Below are positions 1 through 7,701 of a stretch of DNA of 40,907 nucleotides, in pieces (the stretch's first letter is position 1; each line of letters begins with the position of its first letter). The notes under the pieces were generated by a model. It searched no databases. It was not told the origin of the DNA and was given only the letters and a program-made list of their open reading frames with translations. A program made the position numbers and the translations under genes. Source of the DNA: Vibrio sp. UCD-FRSSP16_30 (lineage in GTDB: Bacteria > Pseudomonadota > Gammaproteobacteria > Enterobacterales > Vibrionaceae); the NCBI RefSeq assembly GCF_001676025.1, contig NZ_LZFW01000018.1, positions 3,279 to 44,185 of the forward strand. The letters run 5' to 3'.

Positions 1-829
1 CATCAATAGTTCGTAGTTGGCACGCCTCTGATGGTCTAAGCCCCATATACAATTGAAGAAGTGTTATCCAAAACAAACTCTTTGAGGCATTGTTGAAAGC
101 AGGGTGATGGATCAATGTATGAAGTTCACTCTCTGACCAACGAGAACGTTGATCCGAAGCGTGCTGATTAGATTTGAAAGTATAAAGTAGATTTTGAGTC
201 GGATTGGACGGGATTTTTTCCATCGCAGTTAACCATTTAAAGAATTGCTTAACGGAGGCAAGAAACCCTTTATTTGTTTTAGTACTACGCCCTTCTAAAT
301 TTAAACGCTCAATGTATGACATAAATAGAGCGGTATTTAGCGATTGACTTTTTAACTCTAAATAGAATGTAATGAAGTGATGAATGCGTTGTTTTAGTTG
401 ATGAATGGACAGTGGAGTAATGTTTTCACTTTCTTTGTAGCTAATGAATTCATCTAACCATTGATTTAAGGGAGGAGCCCCATTGCTTTTTTCTTTTGGG
501 GGCGCTGTTGCCTTGGGTGTTGTAGCCGATAGTGAGCTTGAGTTGAAATCAAGATGATTAGAGAGTGACGACCATGATTCTTCAATGTGCTTTTTAAGCT
601 CAGATTTGAATTGACCAAGATACTCACTACTGAACTCCCTATCTAATGGCATTTTATCTAGGGATTGAACCACAATTGGTGCAGTAGCCAGGTTTCGTCT
701 CAGTGCTGTAGGACGAGATTTAGTACGAAGACTTATCTTAAAGTCGAATGGGAAGCCCAGTTTTACTAGCTTCTTAGGGGTGCAGATTCGGGTGTAATAG
801 ACCGAATTGGGATGTTTATAAAGATACAA
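1..829 (-). CDS. Site-specific tyrosine recombinase (phage-type integrase), 5' part only
   Basis: The minus strand is open from about 838 to the left edge, so this is the N-terminal two thirds of a longer gene. It begins YLYKHPNSVYYTRICTPKKL, the short beta-rich start usual in Vibrio island integrases. A SAM-like DNA-binding domain follows (around SIHQLKQRIHHFITFYLEL), then the start of the catalytic domain with GLRPSEACQL, which fits the box I arginine motif. The remaining catalytic residues (R-H-R/H-Y) would lie off the window. I chose the TTG at 829 because GAGGTGA sits 5 bases upstream; the in-frame GTG at 838 lies inside that ribosome-binding site. The gene starts about 70 bp from the 3' end of tRNA-Ser, the classic place for an integrase using a tRNA as attachment site. 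It should catalyse integration and excision of an element lying to the left. Confidence 0.85.
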   Translation of the reverse strand, partial: MYLYKHPNSVYYTRICTPKKLVKLGFPFDFKISLRTKSRPTALRRNLATAPIVVQSLDKMPLDREFSSEYLGQFKSELKKHIEESWSSLSNHLDFNSSSLSATTPKATAPPKEKSNGAPPLNQWLDEFISYKESENITPLSIHQLKQRIHHFITFYLELKSQSLNTALFMSYIERLNLEGRSTKTNKGFLASVKQFFKWLTAMEKIPSNPTQNLLYTFKSNQHASDQRSRWSESELHTLIHHPAFNNASKSLFWITLLQLYMGLRPSEACQLRTID

Positions 830-879
830 TTGACTCACCTCATTGGATTTGAAGTGACTCCCTAGTTCCTAAACGTAAA

Positions 880-903
880 AAGCCCCTGATAAATCAGGGG
901 CTT
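880..903 (-). terminator. Rho-independent terminator of tRNA-Ser
   Basis: An 11-bp inverted repeat (AAGCCCCTGAT / ATCAGGGGCTT), followed on the minus strand by a T-run, lies just 3' of the tRNA and before the integrase start. It should end the tRNA transcript and separate it from the integrase gene. Confidence 0.8.
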
Positions 904-908
904 AGATA

Positions 909-999
909 TGGCGGAGAGATAGGGATTTGAACCCTAGAACCGCTATTAACGGTTGCCGGTTTTCAAGACCGGTGCTTTCGACCACTCAGCCATCTCTCC
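909..999 (-). tRNA. tRNA-Ser (anticodon TGA)
   Basis: On the minus strand the sequence starts GGAGAGATGGCTGAGTGG and ends TCTCTCCGCCA with an encoded CCA. The acceptor arms pair (GGAGAGA / TCTCTCC). The anticodon loop CTTGAAA gives anticodon TGA, reading UCA/UCG serine codons. The long variable arm (CAACCGTTAATAGCGGTT) is typical of class II serine tRNAs. An integrase gene starts just downstream, so its 3' end is the likely attachment site. Confidence 0.95.
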
Positions 1000-1256
1000 A
1001 TGGGCGCTATATTATAAAGCTTCAGGTGGCTTGTAAAGCCCTAAGTGGTTCGTTTGATTGGTTTTTAGGCAAAATGACTTATTTTATTGGTATTTGTTCT
1101 TTTCTATAGAAAGTCGTTCCGGTTTTATTGTGAAATGGATGTTTTCTATGAGGTTTTTTGTTCGGTCATATAAAAGCTTTAGGTTCATATTCGTTCTGAT
1201 AAACACAAGATGGTTGAAGCGAAGCTATGATGTTTTTTAAGACAGACAAAAGGGTA

Positions 1257-2471
1257 CTACTCAAACTTAAGTTTTCGGTCATGGCGGTACGACTTGGTTG
1301 AGTAGCTACTTTTTAGCGATCTTGATACGTGCTTTTCTATCGAATCCTTTAATCCATCAAAGATCTTAATCTCCGCAGATAGTGTGAGAAAATCAGAGAT
1401 TAAGTCCCCTAATTCTTCAATGATATCTTTGCGATTCCTGATGTTAAATGTTTTGCTCTCTCCAAGTTTTAACAGGTGATCTCGGTCAGGAAATACTTTG
1501 CTGTTGGCCATTTTGAGAGCCATTTTGTTATCAATGGAGTCATAAATGAGTGTATGGGTAATGTCGAATGGGGGAGTAACTCGAATATTCTTCATATTCT
1601 TATCGTATTGCAGGGCAAAATTCTTGAGATGCGCATCACCGTTGCCAATTAAGCAATTGAACACAATGTACCGATACATTTTCTCAACTTCGGACATATC
1701 ATTGGTGTAAAGATGTGTTGCCCTCAATAATGTCTCATAGCTTCCCGTATATTTGGCATCCGGATCATTGGGTTTCTTGAGAAGTGTTGTGAAGTCTTCA
1801 TACCCTAATTTATTACCGAGTTCATCTGAGTCGAACCGTTCAACAACAAAGGTTTCTAGAGACTCGGAGAGGTAGGTTTTAGGTGGTTCCAGACCGCAAA
1901 ACTTTGCGGCTTCCATGCAAACGTATTCATTAACTGTGAGTAAGGGAAACTCACTATCGAAGGATTTTACAATTAAATCTTTTTGTTCGAGGGTCCGGTC
2001 TATTTTAGCTGGAACGCTTACTTTAGGCTGTACGCCGGCTAATGAATTGCGTAGGTAATATTTTTCTAAGAGCTGAGGGAAAAGTGGTTCTTTGCCCTTG
2101 TAGTTCAGGATATCTTGCAGGCCAACTGTTTCGATATTAGGTAATTCAAAATCACCTTTGTAAGACAGCCTCCCAATCCCGTTGTCACCTTGTAGTGCCA
2201 GCAGGTACATATCATTAACCTTCGCATACCTTGCTAGTTTTTCTGCAATGAATCGACGGTTAAATCCCTCTGGGAGGTTTTGTGCAAAAATGGGGTGAAT
2301 TGAACCGGATGAATAACTGTCCAATTCCTTTTTAGTCATGGTCAGTGAGACGTATTGTCCCTCTTGAGTTGGGGTGTATACATGGGTAGAGCCATGTATC
2401 AGTAGGCCAAGTTCATCACCTTGTGCTAATACAGACAATTTAGATACTTTTTTGGGTAATTGAATGCTCAC
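1257..2471 (-). CDS. hipA: HipA-family serine/threonine kinase toxin
   Basis: This 404-residue protein has the HipA architecture: an N-terminal barrel region (residues 1-105), a conserved SLAGVQPK segment near 143-150 that corresponds to the phosphorylatable P-loop region, and a kinase core. The catalytic-loop motif NGDAHLKNFAL lies at about 277-287 and the metal-binding PPFDITH at about 302-308, so the active site looks intact. HipA kinases inactivate aminoacyl-tRNA synthetases (GltX in E. coli) and cause growth arrest or persistence; the target here is unknown. It starts 5 bp after the upstream hipB-like gene, giving the usual antitoxin-toxin order and presumably co-transcription. It is slightly shorter than E. 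coli HipA (440 residues) but not visibly truncated. The pair lies beside the tRNA-Ser/integrase junction, which fits horizontal acquisition. Confidence 0.88.
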   Translation of the reverse strand: MSIQLPKKVSKLSVLAQGDELGLLIHGSTHVYTPTQEGQYVSLTMTKKELDSYSSGSIHPIFAQNLPEGFNRRFIAEKLARYAKVNDMYLLALQGDNGIGRLSYKGDFELPNIETVGLQDILNYKGKEPLFPQLLEKYYLRNSLAGVQPKVSVPAKIDRTLEQKDLIVKSFDSEFPLLTVNEYVCMEAAKFCGLEPPKTYLSESLETFVVERFDSDELGNKLGYEDFTTLLKKPNDPDAKYTGSYETLLRATHLYTNDMSEVEKMYRYIVFNCLIGNGDAHLKNFALQYDKNMKNIRVTPPFDITHTLIYDSIDNKMALKMANSKVFPDRDHLLKLGESKTFNIRNRKDIIEELGDLISDFLTLSAEIKIFDGLKDSIEKHVSRSLKSSYSTKSYRHDRKLKFE

Positions 2472-2476
2472 TAATC

Positions 2477-2731
2477 TTAATCCTCTAAGAATAAATCATC
2501 TATCTCATTCCAATTGGGCAACGTGTGCTCTTTAGCTACAACATCAAATCGTAAGTCAACGGCATCCAGTAACCTTTCGAAAATATCAAACGAACCAGTG
2601 AATCGTCCGTTCTCAATCTCAGATATGGTTGTTTTGTTAATACGAGTTAGCTTAGAGAGTTGAGACTGGGTTAGGTGCCTATCTTTCCGTTGTTGTTTTA
2701 TCTTTAGTCCTATTTGCTCACGGTTTGCCAT
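2477..2731 (-). CDS. hipB: HipB-family antitoxin, XRE-type HTH regulator
   Basis: An 84-residue protein with a helix-turn-helix of the XRE/Cro type (LTQSQLSKLTRINKTTISEI, about residues 19-38), followed by a short acidic tail ending LPNWNEIDDLFLED. HipB-type antitoxins dimerise, bind HipA and repress their own operon; their flexible C-terminal tail is the usual site of protease attack. It is the first gene of the pair and lies just downstream of two palindromes (2748-2767 and 2789-2804) suited to autoregulation. Its stop codon is 5 bp before hipA. Confidence 0.88.
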   Translation of the reverse strand: MANREQIGLKIKQQRKDRHLTQSQLSKLTRINKTTISEIENGRFTGSFDIFERLLDAVDLRFDVVAKEHTLPNWNEIDDLFLED

Positions 2732-2747
2732 AACTTATCCATTCATC

Positions 2748-2767
2748 TGTTAGCTATATAGCTAACA
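2748..2767. promoter_or_regulatory. Perfect 20-bp palindrome, probable HipB operator O1
   Basis: TGTTAGCTATATAGCTAACA reads the same on both strands and ends 17 bp upstream of the hipB start codon. Its position between a TACAAT -10-like box (2768-2773 region, minus strand) and the gene suits autorepression by HipB. It differs from the E. coli HipB operator (TATCC-N8-GGATA), so the assignment is by position and symmetry. Confidence 0.7.
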
Positions 2768-2788
2768 TTGTAGGGTAAAAAGCAAAAC

Positions 2789-2804
2789 ATAGCCATATAG
2801 CTAA
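2789..2804. promoter_or_regulatory. Second, imperfect copy of the palindrome, probable HipB operator O2
   Basis: ATAGCCATATAGCTAA matches the core of the first operator at 14 of 16 positions. The two centres are 39 bp apart, and this copy overlaps the expected -35 region of the hipB promoter. Paired operators are usual in hipBA promoters. Confidence 0.65.
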
Positions 2805-2809
2805 CTTTT

Positions 2810-3013
2810 TATACCAATTACTACAATTGTATAAAAAGTGATGAATAAATTTGAAAGTATAACAGGGGTATTCGTCAGTTTATTAATTCAGTGGATCTGA
2901 AGGGCGGGGTTTAATTATGAGTGAAACAGATGGTTATTGCTTAGGAAGAAAAAGAATCTGCTGAGCTCAAGGGTTACGGTTTTGACTAAATCAATATTTA
3001 AGCGATTAGATGT
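2810..3013. other. Gap between hipB and the lapC end; possible gene remnant
   Basis: No convincing gene is present. On the plus strand a frame interrupted by a TAG reads EEKESAELKGYGFD followed by TAA (about 2945-2987) and is directly followed by a strong terminator at 3014-3048. A 15-codon reading frame starts at 2917. This could be the decayed 3' end of a former gene; I do not recognise the family. Confidence 0.3.
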
Positions 3014-3048
3014 AAAAGGCTAGAACGTATTTTTGTTCTAGCCTTTTT
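3014..3048 (+). terminator. Strong rho-independent terminator (bidirectional)
   Basis: GGCTAGAAC and GTTCTAGCC form a perfect 9-bp stem extended by A/T pairs, with an 8-base loop and a T-run on the plus strand. The minus strand also has a short T-run, so it may end lapC transcription too. No intact plus-strand gene lies just upstream. Confidence 0.75.
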
Positions 3049-3173
3049 GGTCTGATCAGATGTAATGGTTAAGCTAAGCGGTTAGTCGACACTAATAAAG
3101 AGCAATACCTTTCGCCGAAGCTCTCTTTTATCAAGATGCTGCAATCAAGGTAGAGACCTACGCAAAACTCTAC

Positions 3174-4973
3174 CTAGTTTTGGTCATAGAAACGTTTAGT
3201 TTCTGATAACCCTTGCATAATAATGGATAGCTTTGGTTTTGCTTCACGCTGTCTACGGTAATTTTGGTCATAGACTTTGTAGTTGCCATAGCGATCTAAT
3301 ACGGTCACACCATTGGTAGAGATCAGCGCAAATTCACGAGCATCACCTGCCATTGTCCAGCGACGTTTTTTGGTATCAAATAAGTTTTTACCACTGCTAA
3401 AGTCAACTGGGTTTGATGTGACACCTAATAGGTTTTGCATCAAAGTGACGGATAGGTCGAAGTGACTGGTTACATGAGTATATTCATGAGCCGGCTTATT
3501 TGGCCAATGAACGACCATTGGAACTTGCAGTTGATAGTTACTGTAATTGCTATTTGCGCCCCAGCTATTGGTTTTGGTTTCGTTAAATTCCCAACCGTGA
3601 TCAGAGGTGATAACGACAATGGTTTTATCGAGTAGTTGCTGTTGTTTGAGTGTATCGAGTATTTGCTCGATATTACCGTCAACTTTACTACTTGATGTGT
3701 TGTAGGCTTTTTTCAGTACCGATTTCGCATTTTTACCGGATATGTCATCAACATGGTCCTCAAAGTATTGCATTTGAGTAAGATGAAGCACGCTAAACCA
3801 GTTTTTATTCGCTTCGTTGCTAAGCCACTGCTGCCAGCTTTTAACTGCGCCCCTATCGGATTTGCTGCGAACTTCTATGATGTCATCTTCATGGCCATTA
3901 AAGATGATGTCGTCATAGATATTGGCAGAGGCATCGTCGCCACTAAATAGCCCTAAATCGTAGTTACGATATTTTAGTTGCTGAATAAATAGCGGTTCGG
4001 TTTCAAAGTGACGAGCACTGGCCGAATAGGTTGCAGGAATACCATAAAATAGGCCAAAGGCTGCGGAATTATCATTTCCAGAGCTAAGATGGTGGCTAAA
4101 GTTTTGGTTATCGCTAGCAAACTGAGTCAGCGTTGGCATCGTTTCTGAGTTCATGCTATCGGCACGAAGGTTCTCTGCCATGATGATCAACAAGTTATAG
4201 TTTTGGCTTCTGTCATTGTTGATCTTCAGTGTTTCTAGAGGGTAGGTCAGCACATCACTATTGGCATCACCACGCTCTATGCGCTCTTGGTATTCTTCTT
4301 TATCAAACCAACCTTGACGCTCTAAGAAGGTCTTAGCAGTCATTGGATAAGAAAGCGGGAAGTTTGCTCTTTGGTTTGTGATTGGATTATAGAAAGTCGC
4401 ATCTGCCCAAATATAGATCAGATGACTAAAGATAAAGCCGACAAAGAATACCGCCGCAATTGGGCGACCAATGCGTTTGTGAGACAGTTTTCGTTGTTTG
4501 CGCCAAACCCACTCAGCTAGAGCAAGTTGCACAAAGAAAATAATAGGAACAAGAACGAATAAGGTTTGCCATTTTGCGTTAATGGCATTTTTATCGTTAC
4601 TTAACAGCAACTCCCAAACAATAGGGTTAAGGTGCAAATTAAGCTCTTGATAAGCTTGTGTATCCAGTAGTAAAACGGTTAGGCCAATGGTACTTGCTAA
4701 CACACCAACAATTCTAAACAGTTTAAAGTTTGGAACGATAAAAGTGAGAGGGAATAAGCAAAGTACATATAAACCAAAGACTAAAAAGCCGAAGTGGCCT
4801 ACCCAAGATGATGCTAGGTACAGTTGACCAAGAAAAGTCTCTGGCCAGGGAGATTCGGCGATGTAACGGGTACCAATCAGCATAGAGATGATGACATTGA
4901 AAAAACTGAACCAATGTCCCCAACTAACTAGCCTTGATACTCGTTCTGCGTAGGAGTTGCCGCTATTTACCAT
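3174..4973 (-). CDS. lapC: LapC/PbgA (YejM) inner-membrane regulator of lipopolysaccharide synthesis
   Basis: This 599-residue protein has five N-terminal membrane helices (within residues 15-205) and a large periplasmic domain of the alkaline phosphatase/sulfatase fold, beginning around NLLIIMAENLRADSM and containing the fold's ITSDHGWEF motif. This is the DUF3413-plus-sulfatase architecture of E. coli YejM (586 residues). In E. coli it senses lipopolysaccharide in the inner membrane and, through LapB, restrains FtsH-mediated degradation of LpxC; it is not thought to act as a sulfatase. yejL lies directly upstream (24-bp gap) on the same strand, as in E. coli, so they probably share a transcript. 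The terminator at 3014-3048 may serve this gene. Confidence 0.92.
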   Translation of the reverse strand: MVNSGNSYAERVSRLVSWGHWFSFFNVIISMLIGTRYIAESPWPETFLGQLYLASSWVGHFGFLVFGLYVLCLFPLTFIVPNFKLFRIVGVLASTIGLTVLLLDTQAYQELNLHLNPIVWELLLSNDKNAINAKWQTLFVLVPIIFFVQLALAEWVWRKQRKLSHKRIGRPIAAVFFVGFIFSHLIYIWADATFYNPITNQRANFPLSYPMTAKTFLERQGWFDKEEYQERIERGDANSDVLTYPLETLKINNDRSQNYNLLIIMAENLRADSMNSETMPTLTQFASDNQNFSHHLSSGNDNSAAFGLFYGIPATYSASARHFETEPLFIQQLKYRNYDLGLFSGDDASANIYDDIIFNGHEDDIIEVRSKSDRGAVKSWQQWLSNEANKNWFSVLHLTQMQYFEDHVDDISGKNAKSVLKKAYNTSSSKVDGNIEQILDTLKQQQLLDKTIVVITSDHGWEFNETKTNSWGANSNYSNYQLQVPMVVHWPNKPAHEYTHVTSHFDLSVTLMQNLLGVTSNPVDFSSGKNLFDTKKRRWTMAGDAREFALISTNGVTVLDRYGNYKVYDQNYRRQREAKPKLSIIMQGLSETKRFYDQN

Positions 4974-4998
4974 GAATAATCGTTCTTGTTATTAAGTG

Positions 4999-5214
4999 TT
5001 AGTCATTAACTGATGCAATTAATGCATCGGCAAAAGTTTTCGCAATGACTTTTCTTTGTCCTTTAGCGACGTTCTGATTAAGAACGTTTGTTGCGATATT
5101 GCCAACCAACATCAAGCTGAGTTCTGGAGTAGATTCGTGTCTCTCTAAAACGGTAGCAATTTCAGCTAACATGGTTTCAACTTTTTCGTCACTGTATTTT
5201 GATGTAATAGGCAT
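4999..5214 (-). CDS. yejL: YejL family protein (DUF1414)
   Basis: A small soluble protein of 71 residues ([20 protein letters not shown]...). It matches the DUF1414/YejL family in length and in its central [13 protein letters not shown] segment. The molecular role is unknown. It is first in a two-gene minus-strand unit with lapC and is divergent from yejK (84-bp gap), the arrangement seen in E. coli and other gammaproteobacteria. Confidence 0.93.
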   Translation of the reverse strand: MPITSKYSDEKVETMLAEIATVLERHESTPELSLMLVGNIATNVLNQNVAKGQRKVIAKTFADALIASVND

Positions 5215-5298
5215 AGTTACTCTGCTAATGATAGTGTAAACGGCTTATGATAACCTACTTAGAATCACAACTGAAATCACAAGAGATAGAAATCTCCT

Positions 5299-6300
5299 AT
5301 GAGTTTACAATTATCCAATGTCATTTTGCATCAATTAGTTAAAGATTCCGAACAAGAGTTAGCAATTAACTATCGAGAATCGGCTTTAAATAACGATGCG
5401 TCCACTGAAAGTTTAGTCGCGGAATTGCACAGAGTCTTTAATGCCAAGGCAGGTAAAGGGTTTGGGACCTTCTCTGAAGAGAGTGAGTTCAAGCTTTGGT
5501 TAGACGAGTCGCTTTCGCAAGATTTAGACTTTTACACTTTCTCACAAAATAGCGCTAAGCGCTTGCTCTCTGAAATCAGTAAATATTCATTTGCTGAGGA
5601 AGGTTTTCTGGTACTTGCTCATTATCAGTCTCTGGCAACAGATTACTTATTTATTGCGCTTGTGCCATCTAATGAAAGTTTAAAGGTAACGGAAGGGCTA
5701 GAAATTAGTGCGACCGATTACTTAGATATTTCTAAAATGGACATTGCTGCTCGCATCGATTTGTCTACTTACCAAACGGATAGTGAATCAAATCGCTATC
5801 TAACGTTTGTTAAAGGACGAGTAGGGCGCAAAGTAGCGGATTTCTTTTTAGACTTTCTTCAAGCAGAAACCGGCCTTGATACTAAGCAGCAAAATTTAGT
5901 ATTGATGCAAGCGGTCGATGATTTTGTCGCCGATGCTAAGTTTGAAAAAGAAGAAGCCAATACTTATCGCAAACAAGTTGCCGATTACTGTAACGACCAG
6001 ATAAAAAGTGGCGACGATGTAGAAGTGCGCGAGCTTTCTCAAGAGTTGCCAAAAAGCGATGATGGCACCAGCTTTGTTGAGTTTACTCAAGAGCAAGGCT
6101 ATCAGCTTGAAGAAAGCTTCCCTGGCGACAAAACTACAGTGCGTAAATTAACTAAGTTTGTCGGTGCTGGTGGCGGCCTCAATATCAGCTTTGATGCGAT
6201 GTTAATGCAAGAACGAATCTTCTATGATGCGGAAACGGATACCTTAACAATTAAAGGTACTCCGCCTAATCTTCGTGACCAGTTGGTGCGAAAAGGTTAA
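5299..6300 (+). CDS. yejK: Nucleoid-associated protein YejK (NdpA)
   Basis: The 333-residue product begins MSLQLSNVILHQLVKDSEQEL and ends in the basic-acidic stretch typical of the 37-kDa nucleoid-associated protein family; E. coli YejK is 335 residues. YejK localises to the nucleoid and interacts with DNA topoisomerases in E. coli. No signal peptide or membrane helix is seen. The gene is divergent from yejL and is followed 23 bp later by a clear terminator, so it is likely a single-gene unit. Confidence 0.93.
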   Translation: MSLQLSNVILHQLVKDSEQELAINYRESALNNDASTESLVAELHRVFNAKAGKGFGTFSEESEFKLWLDESLSQDLDFYTFSQNSAKRLLSEISKYSFAEEGFLVLAHYQSLATDYLFIALVPSNESLKVTEGLEISATDYLDISKMDIAARIDLSTYQTDSESNRYLTFVKGRVGRKVADFFLDFLQAETGLDTKQQNLVLMQAVDDFVADAKFEKEEANTYRKQVADYCNDQIKSGDDVEVRELSQELPKSDDGTSFVEFTQEQGYQLEESFPGDKTTVRKLTKFVGAGGGLNISFDAMLMQERIFYDAETDTLTIKGTPPNLRDQLVRKG

Positions 6301-6323
6301 GTTGCTATTGAATGTATTAAAGA

Positions 6324-6351
6324 CGTAACCCGCAAAGGTTACGTTTTTTTT
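6324..6351 (+). terminator. Rho-independent terminator of yejK
   Basis: A 7-bp stem CGTAACC / GGTTACG with a 6-base loop is followed by eight T residues, 24 bases after the yejK stop. Confidence 0.88.
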
Positions 6352-6371
6352 ACACTTAACACATAAAACTC

Positions 6372-6400
6372 TTGTCATTCGCGTCAACTTTTTTAACTAT
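6372..6400 (+). promoter_or_regulatory. Candidate promoter of asd
   Basis: TTGTCA (6372-6377) lies 16-17 bp before TAACTA/AACTAT (6394-6400), a plausible but weak -10. It lies between the yejK terminator and asd, the only place an asd promoter can be. Confidence 0.45.
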
Positions 6401-6420
6401 GACAGAGAACAATAAATTTT

Positions 6421-6456
6421 GATTAAGCATTAATAATGATTTTTAGATGCTTAATC
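6421..6456 (+). repeat. 10-bp perfect inverted repeat in the asd leader
   Basis: GATTAAGCAT (6421-6430) and ATGCTTAATC (6447-6456) are exact reverse complements separated by 16 bases. The repeat lies 24 bp upstream of the asd start, just before the ribosome-binding site GGAGTG. It could be an RNA hairpin or an operator. No T-run follows, so it is not a simple terminator. Confidence 0.6.
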
Positions 6457-6480
6457 CTCTCAAATTACATGGAGTGATAG

Positions 6481-7599
6481 ATGATGCGAGTAGGTTTAGT
6501 CGGCTGGCGCGGTATGGTTGGCTCAGTTTTAATGCAACGCATGGTAGAAGAACGCGATTTTGATTTGATCGAGCCAGTATTTTACAGCACCTCTCAAGTA
6601 GGTATTCCTGCCCCTGTTTATGCAGGTAAAGAAGCAGGTATGTTGCAGGATGCTTTTGATATTGAAAGCTTAAAACAGCTTGATGCGATTGTAACTTGTC
6701 AAGGTGGTAGCTACACCGAGAAAGTTTACCCAGCATTAAAACAAGCAGGTTGGAAAGGGTACTGGATTGATGCAGCGTCTACGCTACGCATGGATAAAGA
6801 CTCTATCATTACTCTTGATCCTGTAAACTTATCGCAAATTCAGCAAGGCATTCATTCTGGTACATCTACTTTTGTTGGCGGTAACTGCACAGTTAGCTTG
6901 ATGCTTATGGCGCTTGGTGGTCTTTATGAAAAAGGGCTGGTTGAGTGGATGAGTGCAATGACTTATCAGGCAGCATCGGGTGCGGGCGCTAAAAACATGC
7001 GTGAACTTATTTCGCAAATGGGTGTTGTGCAGCAGTCTGTTGCGACAGAGCTTGCCGACCCTGCATCATCTATTTTAGATATTGATCGTAAAGTGGCTGA
7101 AACGATTCGCTCTGATGCATTCCCGACCGATCAGTTTGGCGCGCCACTGGCAGGCTCTTTGATTCCTTGGATTGATGTCAAACGTGATAACGGCCAAAGC
7201 AAAGAAGAGTGGAAAGCCGGCGTAGAAGCGAACAAGATCTTAGGTCTGGATGGCAACCCGATTGCTATTGATGGCACTTGTGTGCGTATTGGCGCGATGC
7301 GCTGTCACGCGCAAGCGTTAACCATCAAGCTAAAACAGAATGTCCCTATGGATGAGATTGAAGAGATTATCGGTACACATAATGATTGGGTGAAAGTGAT
7401 TCCAAACGAGCGTGATATTACCGCTCAAGAACTGACTCCTGCAAAAGTCACTGGCACCATGTCTGTACCAGTAGGACGCTTGCGTAAAATGGCAATGGGC
7501 GATGACTTCCTCAATGCCTTTACGGTTGGTGATCAGCTATTGTGGGGCGCAGCAGAGCCGCTACGTCGTACATTAAGAATCATCCTAGAATCAAAGTAA
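6481..7599 (+). CDS. asd: Aspartate-semialdehyde dehydrogenase
   Basis: Asd makes aspartate semialdehyde from aspartyl phosphate with NADPH, the branch point to lysine, diaminopimelate, threonine and methionine; it acts in the cytoplasm. The 372-residue product closely follows the E. coli type: the NADP-binding [20 protein letters not shown] at the N-terminus, the catalytic cysteine in GGNCTVSLM (Cys136), [11 protein letters not shown] with the active-site histidine, and a C-terminal [12 protein letters not shown]. Two adjacent ATG codons occur at the start; the first is used here because it aligns with the E. coli start and has GGAGTG upstream. The gene has its own terminator and appears monocistronic. 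Confidence 0.96.
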   Translation: MMRVGLVGWRGMVGSVLMQRMVEERDFDLIEPVFYSTSQVGIPAPVYAGKEAGMLQDAFDIESLKQLDAIVTCQGGSYTEKVYPALKQAGWKGYWIDAASTLRMDKDSIITLDPVNLSQIQQGIHSGTSTFVGGNCTVSLMLMALGGLYEKGLVEWMSAMTYQAASGAGAKNMRELISQMGVVQQSVATELADPASSILDIDRKVAETIRSDAFPTDQFGAPLAGSLIPWIDVKRDNGQSKEEWKAGVEANKILGLDGNPIAIDGTCVRIGAMRCHAQALTIKLKQNVPMDEIEEIIGTHNDWVKVIPNERDITAQELTPAKVTGTMSVPVGRLRKMAMGDDFLNAFTVGDQLLWGAAEPLRRTLRIILESK

Positions 7600-7634
7600 T
7601 TCATTTAACTTAAAGCGTTGAATGAATAGATCTT

Positions 7635-7660
7635 AAAAAGCGCCGATTGGCGCTTTTTTT
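7635..7660 (+). terminator. Terminator of asd (bidirectional)
   Basis: AAAAAGCGCC, a GATT loop and GGCGCTTTTTTT lie 35 bp after asd. The A-run before the stem lets it also terminate the convergent channel gene on the minus strand. Confidence 0.88.
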
Positions 7661-7701
7661 ATGTCTGTTGTATAGCAAGTTATTCAGCCCAAGATAAAAG
7701 T

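Noticed and set aside
1058..1240. A 60-codon frame between tRNA-Ser and hipA
   Set aside because: AT-rich, Phe-rich translation with no recognisable features; a chance frame in non-coding sequence.
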